Source of the DNA: Burkholderia sp. lig30 | GTDB lineage: Bacteria; Pseudomonadota; Gammaproteobacteria; Burkholderiales; Burkholderiaceae | Length of the DNA: 52,902 bases | Direction of reading: 5' to 3' | Assembly (NCBI RefSeq): GCF_000687455.2 | Contig: NZ_JGVW01000075.1 | Location: 1 to 52,902 of the forward strand | Part shown: in pieces, positions 8,765-17,716 of the stretch | How positions within the stretch are numbered: the first letter of the stretch is position 1 | Layout of the letters: each line of letters opens with the position of its first letter | Notes under the pieces: model-generated | What the model saw: only the letters and a program-made list of their open reading frames with translations | What the model was told of the DNA's origin: nothing | Database searches by the model: none | Position numbers and translations under genes: made by a program

Positions 8765-10489
8765 ATGCTGTCGCGCTGGCTGCCCGGCCTCGCGACACTG
8801 CGCCACTACCAGCGCGACTGGCTTGCGAAGGACGTGTTCGCGGGCGTCGTGCTGACCGCCGTGCTCGTGCCGGTCGGCATGAGCTACGCGCAGGCGGCCG
8901 GCCTGCCCGTCAGCGCCGGGCTCTATGCAACGATCGCGGCGCTGGTCGGCTATGCGCTCGCCGGGCCGACCCGCGTACTGGTACTCGGCCCGGATTCCGC
9001 GCTCGCGGCGCTGATCGCGGGCGCGGTCGCGCCGCTCGCGCACGGCGATCCGCGCATGGCCGTCGACCTCGCGGCGATGCTGGCAATCCTGTCCGGCGCG
9101 TTCTGCATCCTGATCGGCCTGCTGCGCCTCGGCTTCGTCACCGACCTGCTGTCCAAACCCATCCAGTACGGCTATCTGAACGGCATCGCGGTCACGCTGA
9201 TCGCCGGCCAGCTGCCGAACCTGTTCGGCTTCCGCGTGCCGACCGGCGCGTTCGTCGACACGCTCGGCCAGGTCGCTGCGCGCATTGCCGGCGGCCAGTT
9301 CGATCCCGCGCCGTTCGCGCTCGGCGCCGGATGCATCGCGGCGATCGTGCTGCTGCGGCGCTTCGCGTCCGCGTGGCCGGGCGTGCTGATCGCGGTCGTC
9401 GCGACCACGCTCGTCAGTCTCGCGCTGCCCGATGCATGGACGAGCCGGGTCGTTCGCGTCGGCGCGCTGCCGGCGGGCATCCTCGCGCCGCACTGGCCCG
9501 CCGTCAGCTGGGACGACGGCCTGCGGCTCGTCGCAGACGCGTTCGCGACCGCGCTCGTGTCGTTCGCCGACATCAGCGTGCTGTCGCGCGTGTTCGCCGG
9601 CCACGGCCGCCACGAAACCGACCGCAACCAGGAGGTCTTCGCGCTCGGCGTCGCCAACCTGCTCGCCGGCATGTTCCGCGGTTGCGCGGTCAGCAGCAGC
9701 GCGTCGCGCACGCCGGTCGCGATTGCGTCCGGCGCGCAGACGCAGGTGACGGGACTGGTCGCGGCCGCGTGCCTCGTCGTGCTGCTCGGCGCGATACCGA
9801 CGCTGCTCGCGCGCGTGCCGCAAGCGGCGCTCGCCGCGGTGGTGATCGCGGCATCGATCGCGATCGTCGATCTGCACGGCATGGCACGGCTCTACCGGAT
9901 GCGGCGCAGCGAGTTCGCGGTGTCGGCCTGCTGCTTCGCGGGCGTCGCGCTGCTCGGCGTGATGCCGGGCATCTTCGTCGCGATCGGCATATCGCTGCTG
10001 TCGTTCGTGTGGCGCGCGTGGCACCCCTACGACGCGGTGCTCGGCCGGGTGGACGGCACGCGCGGCTATCACGACGTGTCGCGCCACCCCGACGCGCGCC
10101 GTACGCCGGGGCTGGTGCTGTTCCGCTGGGATGCACCGCTTTTCTACGCGAACGCGGGCATTTTCCGCGAGCACGTGCTCGACGCGATCGACGCGGAGAC
10201 GGCGCCGGCGAACTGTGTCGTGATCGCCGCCGAGCCGATCACCGACATCGACGTGACCGCCGCCGACATGCTGTCGGCGCTGCGCGCCGAACTCGAAGCG
10301 CGTCACGTGCAGCTGTGGTTCGCGGAACTGAAAGGGCCGGTCAAGGACCGGTTGCGGGACTACGGGCTGTACGCGCAGATCGGCGCCGCGCATTTCTTCC
10401 CGACCGTGACCGACGCGGTCGCGCATTACGCGCGCACGCGCAGGCCCGGCGGCGTCGCGCACGCGCCGGACGATGCCGGCGCCGAATAG
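8765..10489 (+). CDS. SulP family anion transporter with STAS domain
   Basis: A 574-residue SLC26/SulP transporter. A membrane domain of some 12-14 helices (about residues 25-425) contains the conserved entry VLVPVGMSYAQAAGLPVSAGLY and the segment GCAVSSSASRTPVAIASGA. A C-terminal STAS domain (about 445-560) carries the typical core APLFYANAGIFREHVLDAI and ITDIDVTAADML. Substrates in the family include sulfate, bicarbonate and dicarboxylates; which applies here cannot be read. ATG 8765 begins MLSRWLPGLATL, as in relatives; ATG 8729, overlapping the previous gene, is an alternative. It converges with the BON gene over a GC hairpin. Confidence 0.9.
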   Translation: MLSRWLPGLATLRHYQRDWLAKDVFAGVVLTAVLVPVGMSYAQAAGLPVSAGLYATIAALVGYALAGPTRVLVLGPDSALAALIAGAVAPLAHGDPRMAVDLAAMLAILSGAFCILIGLLRLGFVTDLLSKPIQYGYLNGIAVTLIAGQLPNLFGFRVPTGAFVDTLGQVAARIAGGQFDPAPFALGAGCIAAIVLLRRFASAWPGVLIAVVATTLVSLALPDAWTSRVVRVGALPAGILAPHWPAVSWDDGLRLVADAFATALVSFADISVLSRVFAGHGRHETDRNQEVFALGVANLLAGMFRGCAVSSSASRTPVAIASGAQTQVTGLVAAACLVVLLGAIPTLLARVPQAALAAVVIAASIAIVDLHGMARLYRMRRSEFAVSACCFAGVALLGVMPGIFVAIGISLLSFVWRAWHPYDAVLGRVDGTRGYHDVSRHPDARRTPGLVLFRWDAPLFYANAGIFREHVLDAIDAETAPANCVVIAAEPITDIDVTAADMLSALRAELEARHVQLWFAELKGPVKDRLRDYGLYAQIGAAHFFPTVTDAVAHYARTRRPGGVAHAPDDAGAE

Positions 10490-10496
10490 CGCCGGC
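10475..10496. terminator. Hairpin over the SulP stop codon
   Basis: GCCGGCGC (10475-10482) pairs with GCGCCGGC (10489-10496) around a six-base loop containing most of the stop codon. It has no T-run. It lies between the convergent SulP and BON genes and may limit read-through in either direction. Confidence 0.35.
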
Positions 10497-10529
10497 GAGT
10501 GGAAACGGCAGGGCCGCCTCGGCGGCGGC

Positions 10530-11180
10530 TTATTCGACCACCAGATTGTCGACGACTGCGCGCACGCCGGGCGCCGACCACGCCGCGCCCCGCGCGACTG
10601 CGCGTTCCGCGTACGAGCCGACCTTGCCGTTCAGCGTCACGGTGCCGTCGTGGACGATCACCTCGATGTGCTTCGCTTCGCGGTCGGCGTGGCGCTGCAT
10701 CGCCTTGCGGATGTTCGCGCCGATGTCGCCCGGCGCCACGTCGCCGCCAACCTCGATCTGGTCGGACACGCCCGTCACGCCGCGCATCTGCGAGATCGCC
10801 CGCAGCGCGAGCTGCCGCTGGTATCCCCAGTCGACCTTGCCCGTCAGCGTGACCCAGCCTTTCTCGACCTGGACCTTGATCACCTCGTCCGGCAGGCCGA
10901 CCGTCCAGTGGAGCACCGCGCGCACGGCCTTCGCGACGTCTTCGTCGGTGTGATGGTCGTCGTGCGGCAGATGCACTTCCATCTCGACCACGACCGCCTT
11001 CACGCCCGCCACGCGATGCGCGGCCTTTTCGGCCGCGACTTTCTCCGCATAACTCGCCGGGTGGCCCGACAACGTCACCACCCGATCCTCGACCTCGACG
11101 CCGATGCGGGTCGCGTCGACGGCCGGATCCCACTCCAGCTCGTCCTCCACATCCTGCTTCACCTGCTTGTCGGTCTTCAT
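10530..11180 (-). CDS. Protein with three BON domains
   Basis: A 216-residue protein made of three BON (OsmY-like) modules at roughly residues 5-70, 78-145 and 150-215. Each has the pattern V-x-GWVTLTGKVD or VHDGTVTLNGKVGSY, followed by an Ala-rich helix and a V-x-G-V-x-V turn. No signal peptide is present, so unlike OsmY it is probably cytoplasmic. BON domains are thought to bind phospholipid surfaces or proteins under osmotic or envelope stress. ATG 11180 follows GAGCGTGAGAT and removes an eight-residue upstream extension. It lies 106 bp downstream of hsp20 on the same strand, so it is probably transcribed from the hsp20 FNR-type promoter. Confidence 0.88.
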   Translation of the reverse strand: MKTDKQVKQDVEDELEWDPAVDATRIGVEVEDRVVTLSGHPASYAEKVAAEKAAHRVAGVKAVVVEMEVHLPHDDHHTDEDVAKAVRAVLHWTVGLPDEVIKVQVEKGWVTLTGKVDWGYQRQLALRAISQMRGVTGVSDQIEVGGDVAPGDIGANIRKAMQRHADREAKHIEVIVHDGTVTLNGKVGSYAERAVARGAAWSAPGVRAVVDNLVVE

Positions 11181-11286
11181 CTCACGCTCCTGAACACGCG
11201 GCACGCCGCTGCGACCGGATCAACCCGTTTCGCACGCGCTCGCGCATGCATTGCTTCCCGCGCATCGCGGCGTGCCGGGCGTGCGA

Positions 11287-11721
11287 TCAGCTGATCGTCA
11301 CCCGCGTCTGCTCGGCGCGCGACTTCTTCGGCAGCGTCAACGACAGCACGCCGTCCTGATACTGCGCGGTCGCCGCGGCATCGTCGATGTCGGTGGCGAG
11401 GGTGAACGAGCGGCTGAACGCGCCGGAATAGCGCTCGCGGCGGATCACGCGCTCCCCTTCCTTCTGCTCTTCATTGCGCTCGACCTTCGCGCTGATCGAG
11501 ACCGTGCTGCCGTCGATGCGGATATCGATGTCCTTCTTGTCGACGCCCGGCATTTCCGCCTTCACCGTGTATGCCGTTTCATTTTCCGTAACGTCGATCT
11601 TCATCGACGCCAGTTGGGACTCCTCTGCACCAGCCATCCCGCGCAGCGGACGGAACAGCCCCTGGAACAGGTCCGATACCGGCTCGATCGAAAACGGGTC
11701 GTAACGTGACAGATTGCTCAT
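11287..11721 (-). CDS. Hsp20/alpha-crystallin small heat-shock protein
   Basis: A 144-residue small heat-shock protein. A variable N-terminus (SRYDPFSIEPVSDLFQGLFRP) leads into an alpha-crystallin domain (about residues 38-135). That domain includes KAEMPGVDKKDIDIRIDG, the RRERYSGAFSRSFTL strand and the conserved ending DGVLSLTLPKK. The C-terminal VTIS supplies the I-x-I/V-like anchor. It would hold unfolding proteins in a refoldable state without ATP. A shared FNR-like box at 11861-11874 with a minus-strand -10 (11834-11839) lies upstream, so induction is predicted to depend on oxygen rather than only on heat. No sigma-32 promoter is obvious. Confidence 0.95.
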   Translation of the reverse strand: MSNLSRYDPFSIEPVSDLFQGLFRPLRGMAGAEESQLASMKIDVTENETAYTVKAEMPGVDKKDIDIRIDGSTVSISAKVERNEEQKEGERVIRRERYSGAFSRSFTLATDIDDAAATAQYQDGVLSLTLPKKSRAEQTRVTIS

Positions 11722-11833
11722 TGCGCTCTCTCCTCAAACGTCCCTGACGATGCAGGGTCGACTAGCCGATGGATTCGGCCACCAACCGGATGCGCGGCGG
11801 ACGCGCCGACGCGCGAAACATGCCTTGCATGTC

Positions 11834-11901
11834 AGCGTAATCCGTGCTGAGCCGGCCGGATTGATCCACGTCAACGGGCCGTATACGCGGGCCGGTACGC
11901 T
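11834..11901. promoter_or_regulatory. Single FNR-like box serving divergent promoters
   Basis: The box TTGATCCACGTCAA (11861-11874) lies between hsp20 (minus) and a secreted-protein gene (plus). On the plus strand TACGCT (11896-11901) begins after 21 nt. On the minus strand the same hexamer TACGCT (complement of 11834-11839) also begins after 21 nt. Both promoters therefore have the box centred near -41. Confidence 0.75.
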
Positions 11902-11955
11902 GGTTTTCCCGACGCCGCACGCCGTGGCGCTCGTTCGATGGAGAGAAGAAACGTG

Positions 11956-12432
11956 ATGAACCGGATGCGTGGTCGCGCATGCTGCGCCGTGCTGGTCTGT
12001 GGTCTGCTGCTGACGGGCGCCGCACCCGCGCAGGAGAGTCCCGCGCCCGTCACGCGCGGCGGCGTGACCTACCTGACTGGCGGCATCGGCAGCGACGAGG
12101 CGCAGACAATGCGCGCGGCTGCCCCGCATTACAACCTGCGCCTGCTGTTCACCACAATGCGCGGCACCTATCTGTCCGATGCGGAGGTTGCGATTCAGGC
12201 GCTCACCGGCACGGCCGCGCTCGATGCGCGCGCCGAGGGGCCGTACTTTTACGCGAAGGTGCCGCCCGGGCGCTATCGCGTCGCCGTTCGCCTCGACGGC
12301 GCATGGCAAAGCAGGCTCGTGACGGTGCCGGTACGCGGCGGCGTGGCGCTGGATTTTCACGGCGGCGCATCGCACAACGGCACGGCGGCGAGCCCGTGCG
12401 AGCGCTGTGGGCCGGCGCACGCGACGCCCTGA
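11956..12432 (+). CDS. Secreted hypothetical protein
   Basis: A 158-residue exported protein. A signal peptide (about residues 1-26, LVCGLLLTGAAPA) precedes a beta-rich domain with the segment YLTGGIGSDEAQTMRAA and a later GPYFYAKVPPGRYRVAVRLDG. The latter resembles carboxypeptidase-regulatory-like or Ig-type beta-sandwiches. The end carries CERC, a possible disulfide or metal pair. The family and function are unknown. An in-frame ATG at 11938 is possible, but ATG 11956 gives a compact signal peptide. It is divergent from hsp20 and shares its FNR-like box, so expression at low oxygen is likely. Confidence 0.65.
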   Translation: MNRMRGRACCAVLVCGLLLTGAAPAQESPAPVTRGGVTYLTGGIGSDEAQTMRAAAPHYNLRLLFTTMRGTYLSDAEVAIQALTGTAALDARAEGPYFYAKVPPGRYRVAVRLDGAWQSRLVTVPVRGGVALDFHGGASHNGTAASPCERCGPAHATP

Positions 12433-12511
12433 GCGCGCATGGCGCGGCGCGGGACGTCCCCACGCCGCGCGGCCACCGGCGATGCGGTCGGTGGCTGGCC
12501 TCCCGCCGCCC

Positions 12512-13447
12512 TCAGTCCTGGCCGCGCACCAGCAGCACCGGCACCTGCGCCAGTTGCGCGACGCGCCGCGCCACGCTGCCGAGCAGCCAGCCGGCCAGCC
12601 CGCGCCGACCGTGCGTGCCGACGACGAGCAGGTCAGCGTGCCAGTGCACCGCCTCGCGCATCACCGCGTGCGCGACGTCGTCGCTGGTCGGATGGGTTTC
12701 GAGCAGGCTGCGCTTGGTCGGATTGTCCCGGCCTGCGAACAGCGAGCCGACTTCGGCCAGTGCGGCCTGCCCTTCGGCGCGGTACGCATCCTCGAGCGAG
12801 CGCACCGGCACGAGATCCGTCAGGCGCACCGCGCGATCCACGACATAGGCGGCGTAAAGCAGCGTCGACGGGCTCGCGAGCTGCATCCCGACACGCACCG
12901 CGTGCAGCGACGGCTCGCTGCCGTCCACCGCGAACATCATCCGCTGCGGCGGCGATTCGATCGGGCGCTCGTACCCGGCCGGCACGATCAGCAACGCGCT
13001 GCGCGCGCGCTTCATCACCGTCTCCGACACCGTGCCCTCGACGAGCCGCAACAGCCCGTGATGCTGCCGCGCGCCGATCGCGAGCAGGTCCGCCTGCCAG
13101 GCGGTGGCGTCGGCGATGAGCGCATCGGCGGTCGTGCCGCCCGTCGCCGAGGTATCGACGATCGCCGTTTCGAGCTGCGCGCCGCTGTCCGCGAACGACG
13201 GCGTGACGCGGTCGAGCGCGGCTTGCGCTTCGCGCGCCAGCTCGTCGCGGGCCGCCGCGAGCAGCGAATCGACCTTCGGCAAGTCGGGCAGCAGCACGCG
13301 CGGGTTCTCGACGACGCTGGCGACACGCAGCTGCATGCCGGGGCGCAACAGCGTGCGTACGTACTGCGCGGCGCGCAACGATGCGGGCGTCGTATCGACG
13401 GCGAGCTCGATCCGGTTGACGGACGGGGATGGTTGGGCGGTCTGCAT
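12512..13447 (-). CDS. Tandem-domain universal stress protein
   Basis: A 311-residue protein with two UspA domains (about residues 10-160 and 165-310). The second has a full ATP-binding signature GTHGRRGLAGWLLGSVARRV; the first has a weaker one (GARQHHGLLRLVEGTVSETV). Such proteins bind nucleotides and support survival in stasis and anoxia; direct targets are rarely known. ATG 13447 (MQTAQPSPSV) is followed directly by the first domain. The FNR-like promoter at 13605-13645 implies an unusually long leader of about 150 nt. The gene stands alone between the secreted-protein gene (converging) and the permease. Confidence 0.9.
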   Translation of the reverse strand: MQTAQPSPSVNRIELAVDTTPASLRAAQYVRTLLRPGMQLRVASVVENPRVLLPDLPKVDSLLAAARDELAREAQAALDRVTPSFADSGAQLETAIVDTSATGGTTADALIADATAWQADLLAIGARQHHGLLRLVEGTVSETVMKRARSALLIVPAGYERPIESPPQRMMFAVDGSEPSLHAVRVGMQLASPSTLLYAAYVVDRAVRLTDLVPVRSLEDAYRAEGQAALAEVGSLFAGRDNPTKRSLLETHPTSDDVAHAVMREAVHWHADLLVVGTHGRRGLAGWLLGSVARRVAQLAQVPVLLVRGQD

Positions 13448-13604
13448 GAAGAAGGTCTCCGTTCGTTGCGTTTCGTCCGCAACGAGAAACCAGCGGCAGC
13501 CGCGGAGGCGCGGGACGCAGCGCGGTAGACGGCGCGCGGCCTGGCCGGCTTGCGCGCCGGCGCCCGGGATACGGCAGCGTGGTTCGCGGACGAACGATGC
13601 CGTC

Positions 13605-13645
13605 AGGATAGAGCCTGGACTCGGGGGATCACTGATCCAGGTCAA
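13605..13645 (-). promoter_or_regulatory. FNR-like box plus TATCCT -10, upstream of a USP gene
   Basis: The box CTGATCCAGGTCAA (13632-13645) differs by one base from TTGAT-N4-GTCAA. The minus-strand hexamer TATCCT (complement of 13605-13610) lies 21 nt downstream in the direction of the USP gene. The predicted start near 13598 leaves a leader of about 150 nt before ATG 13447. Confidence 0.6.
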
Positions 13646-13721
13646 GCCTGGCGAGCGCGCGTGGCGCGCGCCGCCGGCACATCGCGCGCTGCCCGGGCGG
13701 GCACCGCGCGACGCGTATTGC

Positions 13722-15104
13722 TTACGAACCCGCCGACACCGACGGCGCCGGGCGATTCGCGTAGAACACCGCGTAGGCGACCGCGAGCGCGGCGATCCAC
13801 AGCGGCCCGATCGCCAGGGCGATGCGCGTGTCGGGCGAGAACGCCATCAGCACGACCACGAGGGTCAGGAATGCGATCGCGATGTACGAGCCGAACGGAT
13901 AGAACGGCAGGCGGATCGGCAGGCGCGCGACCTGGTCGGCCGACAGCGTGCGGCGGAACCGCATCTGCGCGATCAGGATCACGCCCCACGTCCAGATCGC
14001 GCCGAACGTCGAGACCGACGTGAGCCACACGAACACGTGCTGCGGCGCGAGGTAGTTGAGCAGCACGCCGACCAGCAGCAGCGCGACCGACACGATCACG
14101 CCGTAGACCGGCACGCCCTTGTCGTTCACGCGGCCGAGCATGCGCGGCGCCTGGCCTTGCTGCGCGAGGTTGTAGAGCATCCGCGCGGTGCTGAACAGGC
14201 CGCTGTTGCACGACGACAGCGCGGCGGTCAACACGACGAAGTTGATGATGCCGGCGGCGGCGGGAATACCGAGACGCGAGAAGGTCATCACGAACGGGCT
14301 GCCCTGCGTGCCGATCTGGTCCCACGGGTAGATCGACATGATCACGAACAGTGCGCCGATGTAGAAGATCAGCACGCGCCAGAACACCGAATTCACCGCC
14401 TTGGTCAGCGACTTCTCGGGGTTGCGCGCTTCACCCGCGGTCAGGCCGAGCATCTCGACGCCGAGGTACGCGAACATCACGATCGGCAGCGCGCCGATCA
14501 CGCCGCTGATGCCGTTCGGCATGAAGCCGCCGTGGCTCCACAGGTTCGAGATGCCGGTCGCGACGCCGCCGTTGCCGATGCCGAGCGTGATCATCAGCGC
14601 GCCGCCGATGATCATCAGCACGATCGTGACGATCTTGATCAGCGCGAACCAGAACTCGAATTCGCCGTACAGCTTCACCGCGATGAAGTTCACGCTGCCC
14701 ATCATCAGCAGCGCGACCAGCGCCCAGACCCAGTTCGCCACGCCGGGGAACCACATGTGCATGTAGACCCCGACCGCGGTGATTTCCGCCATGCAGGTGA
14801 CGATCCAGACGAACCAGTAGGTCCAGCCGGTCAGGTAGCCGGCGAGCGGGCCGATATAGTCGCGCGCATAGCGGCTGAACGCGCCCGCGACGGGATTGTG
14901 GATCGCCATTTCGCCGAGCGCGCGCATGATCAGGAAGATCACGATGCCGCCCAGCAGATACGTCAGGAGAATGGCCGGACCGGCTGCGCGAATGGCAGTC
15001 GCCGAGCCGAGGAACAGGCCCACGCCGATTGTCGCCCCCAGCGCCATCAGGTTGATGTGGCGCTCTTCCAGCCCGCGATGGAGCTGGTCGTCTTGTTTTT
15101 TCAC
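13722..15104 (-). CDS. Amino acid permease (APC superfamily, ProY/AnsP-like)
   Basis: A 460-residue transporter with 12 predicted membrane helices. It has the signature of the amino-acid-transporter (AAT) family: LHRGLEERHINLMALGATIG at the start, the unwound helix-1 motif GATIGVGLFLGS, and the EARNPEKSLTKAVNSVFWRV loop between helices 6 and 7. It would import an amino acid with protons at the inner membrane. Relatives include proline-, aromatic- and asparagine-specific permeases, and the substrate cannot be fixed from sequence alone. It has no FNR-like box of its own. The 249 bp upstream hold only short A- and G-rich runs. It may not belong to the low-oxygen regulon. Confidence 0.92.
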   Translation of the reverse strand: MKKQDDQLHRGLEERHINLMALGATIGVGLFLGSATAIRAAGPAILLTYLLGGIVIFLIMRALGEMAIHNPVAGAFSRYARDYIGPLAGYLTGWTYWFVWIVTCMAEITAVGVYMHMWFPGVANWVWALVALLMMGSVNFIAVKLYGEFEFWFALIKIVTIVLMIIGGALMITLGIGNGGVATGISNLWSHGGFMPNGISGVIGALPIVMFAYLGVEMLGLTAGEARNPEKSLTKAVNSVFWRVLIFYIGALFVIMSIYPWDQIGTQGSPFVMTFSRLGIPAAAGIINFVVLTAALSSCNSGLFSTARMLYNLAQQGQAPRMLGRVNDKGVPVYGVIVSVALLLVGVLLNYLAPQHVFVWLTSVSTFGAIWTWGVILIAQMRFRRTLSADQVARLPIRLPFYPFGSYIAIAFLTLVVVLMAFSPDTRIALAIGPLWIAALAVAYAVFYANRPAPSVSAGS

Positions 15105-15353
15105 GTACGTCTCCAGGCAGCCTCGGTCTGGCCGCCGTCATTGTGTTGAGTGTGCGCGCGGTGTGCGCAACCCGGTTCAGGCGCGGTATGCCGCGCCACG
15201 AATTAGTGCGCGATGGCGCGCACGAAACAGGCAGGCGCGATTATAAGAACCTTCCGGCGGATCGCGCCAGTCGATTTTTTGGGGGAATGGGAAAAAGACG
15301 AAAAAAACGAATGCCTTTTGGAGGGCGGGCGGTGCTTTCGCAGCCCGCGCCGC

Positions 15354-16376
15354 CTATTTCGACAGCGTTGCGCGGACCGTGTACTCGCCGTCCATCACGC
15401 CGTGCTCGCGCGGCACCTCGTACTTCGACGCATCGAAGTCCGTCGGCAGCGGCTCGACCGGGTAGCCGTGCTTCTCCCACGCGTCGAGGCCGCCCTTGAG
15501 CGCCCTCACGTGGTGGATCTGCTTGCGGTGCAGCTTGCCGACGATGCGCTTCGCGGTCGCCTCGTTCGGGCACACGCAGTAGACGACGATCGGCCGCTTC
15601 ATCAGCTCGGGATCGAGCTGGTCGGGCGAATCGAGATCGAGCGGATACGCGCCGGCGATCCGGTACGCTTCGCGTTCGCGCACGGCGCGCGGGCGTGCGT
15701 CGAAGATCAGCGGCGGATCGTTGGACCGCATCATCTCGTCGAGCTGCTGCGGCGAGACCCGCATCTGCGCGAGCCAGCGCCGGAACTGCAGGCGGCGCAC
15801 CCAGCGATACAGCACGAACGTGATGAAGATCGCCGCGAACGCGTCGAGGATCGTGCCGCCGCTCGCGCGCAGCCACAGCACGAGCTGCACGATCTGGTCG
15901 TGCACCGCCGCGCCGCCGACCAGCCAGAAGGCCGCCCACAGCGACGCGCCGGCCAGATCCCACAGCAGGAACACGCCGACGCCGATCGCGGTCGTCCCGA
16001 GCAGCGGCGCGGACACGAGGCCGAGCCCCGGCAGGAACTTGGCGAGCACGAGCAGCGGCGCGCCGTGCCTTTCGAAAACATTACGCGCGATCCGCACGGT
16101 GGTGTCGAGCGACAGCGAGAACCGCACGAGACCGTTGATCAGACGCCGGCCGCGCGTGCGGCCCATGAAGAACCACAGCGAATCGGCGATCATCGTCGCG
16201 CCGACCGCCGCGCAGAACATGCTGCCGTACGACGCCTGCCCCATCGCGGCCATCGTCCCGCCGAGGATCAGCATCGGCACGGCCGGCACCGGCATGCCGA
16301 GCTGCGTGATCAGCACACTGGCGAACACGGCCCACGGGCCGAGCGATGAGGGGATAGCGACGGGAAAGTGCCACAC
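15354..16376 (-). CDS. DedA-rhodanese fusion membrane protein
   Basis: A 340-residue fusion. Residues 1-200 form a DedA/SNARE-associated membrane domain (GMPVPAVPMLILGGTMAA, the FMGRTRGRR loop, and ERHGAPLLVLAKFLPGLGLV). Residues about 230-325 form a rhodanese domain with the likely catalytic cysteine in VVYCVCPNEATAK. DedA proteins help move lipid carriers across the inner membrane and affect proton-motive force; rhodaneses carry persulfide sulfur. The fusion recurs in Proteobacteria, but its role is not settled. GTG 16376 is chosen because AGGAG lies nine bases upstream; ATG 16412 is a poorer alternative. Upstream, on the same strand, is a second alcohol dehydrogenase. Confidence 0.88.
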   Translation of the reverse strand: MWHFPVAIPSSLGPWAVFASVLITQLGMPVPAVPMLILGGTMAAMGQASYGSMFCAAVGATMIADSLWFFMGRTRGRRLINGLVRFSLSLDTTVRIARNVFERHGAPLLVLAKFLPGLGLVSAPLLGTTAIGVGVFLLWDLAGASLWAAFWLVGGAAVHDQIVQLVLWLRASGGTILDAFAAIFITFVLYRWVRRLQFRRWLAQMRVSPQQLDEMMRSNDPPLIFDARPRAVREREAYRIAGAYPLDLDSPDQLDPELMKRPIVVYCVCPNEATAKRIVGKLHRKQIHHVRALKGGLDAWEKHGYPVEPLPTDFDASKYEVPREHGVMDGEYTVRATLSK

Positions 16377-16577
16377 GGCGGCGCTCCTGGAGGTCGATGC
16401 AGATGGTGTCATCACGCTCGACGTGATCGACCGTGCAACGGCCGGCCCCGCATTCCCGCTGCGAGGACGGCATCGGGCGAATTGTAAACGGGTTTGGCGA
16501 TTGCCGTGCAGGAGCGGCGCGCGGCGCGTCAAGCCAGCGCCGGCCGCGCGATTGCGGCCGGCGCCGGCCTGTGCCGC

Positions 16578-17618
16578 TCAGGAGACTTCGATGATGACCT
16601 TCAGCGCGTGCGTATCGGCCGCGTGCCCGAACGTTTCATACGCGCCGAGCACGTTGTCGAGCGTGAAGCGGTGCGTGATGAGGCGCGTCGGGTCCAGCTT
16701 CCCGGAACCGACCGTCTTCAGCAGCATCGTCGTGCTCGACGTATCGACGAGCCGCGTCGTGATCGTGATGTTGCGATCCCACAGCTGTTCCAGATGCAGG
16801 TCGGCCTTCACGCCGTGCACGCCGACGTTCGCGATCACGCCGCCGGGCGCGACGAGCTGCTGGCACAGCTCGAACGTGGCCGGAATCCCGACCGCCTCGA
16901 TCACGCAGTCGGCGCCGACCTCGCCGGTCGCCGCGCGCAGCTCCGCCACCGGGTCGCCCTGACGGTTGTTCACGCAAGCGGTCGCGCCGAAGCGCTTCGC
17001 GACCTCGAGCCGGTTCGGGTCCGGGTCGATCATCACGATGTGGGCCGGCGAGAAGAACTGCGCGGTCAGCAGCGCGGCGAGCCCGATCGGGCCGGCGCCG
17101 ACGATCGCCACGGTGCTGCCCGGCTGCACCTTGCCGTTCAGCACGCCGCATTCGAAGCCGGTCGGCAGGATGTCCGACAGCATCACGAGCGCTTCCTCGT
17201 CCGCGCCCGGCGGAATGCGGTACAGGCTCGTCTGCGCGTGCGGAATCCGCACGTATTCGGCTTGCGTGCCGTCGATCCGGTTGCCGAGGATCCAGCCGCC
17301 CGTCGTGCAGTGCGAATACATGCCGCGGCGGCAATACTCGCACTGCCCGCACGACGTGATGCACGAAATCAGCACGTGGTCGCCCACGGCGAATCCCGTC
17401 ACCGCGCTGCCGACCTGCTCGACGATGCCGACACCTTCGTGGCCGAGGATGCGCCCCGGCTCGCAGCTCGGCACATCACCCTTCAGGATGTGCAGATCGG
17501 TGCCGCAGATGGTGGTGCGCGTGACGCGCACGATCGCGTCGGTGGGCGCCTGCAGGGCCGGCATCGGCCGCTCGTCGAGCGACTTCTGACCGGGACCGTG
17601 ATAAACGAGTGCTTTCAT
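16578..17618 (-). CDS. Zinc-dependent alcohol dehydrogenase (TDH/isopropanol-DH-like)
   Basis: A 346-residue medium-chain dehydrogenase. Catalytic zinc residues are Cys38 (CGTDLH) and His60/Glu61 (LGHEGVG). The structural zinc cysteines are 90, 93, 96 and 104 (CGQCEYC, YSHC). A proper nucleotide loop VAIVGAGPIGLAA is followed by an acidic residue in MIDPDPNRLE, which favours NAD. It resembles secondary-alcohol and formaldehyde/threonine dehydrogenase relatives more than the first alcohol dehydrogenase of this window. The FNR-like promoter directly upstream predicts induction at low oxygen, where it would re-oxidise NADH by reducing a carbonyl compound. No fusion or truncation is seen. Confidence 0.93.
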   Translation of the reverse strand: MKALVYHGPGQKSLDERPMPALQAPTDAIVRVTRTTICGTDLHILKGDVPSCEPGRILGHEGVGIVEQVGSAVTGFAVGDHVLISCITSCGQCEYCRRGMYSHCTTGGWILGNRIDGTQAEYVRIPHAQTSLYRIPPGADEEALVMLSDILPTGFECGVLNGKVQPGSTVAIVGAGPIGLAALLTAQFFSPAHIVMIDPDPNRLEVAKRFGATACVNNRQGDPVAELRAATGEVGADCVIEAVGIPATFELCQQLVAPGGVIANVGVHGVKADLHLEQLWDRNITITTRLVDTSSTTMLLKTVGSGKLDPTRLITHRFTLDNVLGAYETFGHAADTHALKVIIEVS

Positions 17619-17647
17619 GTGGGTTTCTCCGATGACGGATGCCCGTC

Positions 17648-17689
17648 ACTTTAGGAACTGGCTGGCGGCGCGCCGTTGACCTGCGTCAA
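17648..17689 (-). promoter_or_regulatory. FNR-like box plus TAAAGT -10, upstream of alcohol dehydrogenase
   Basis: The box TTGACCTGCGTCAA (17676-17689) is a near-perfect inverted repeat. On the minus strand TAAAGT (complement of 17648-17653) follows after 22 nt, one more than most other boxes here. The ATG at 17618 is 30 nt further. The box sits in the 98-bp gap just after the phaC stop codon. Confidence 0.75.
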
Positions 17690-17716
17690 GCGGCGTCGCG
17701 CGGGCGCGCCGCGTGA

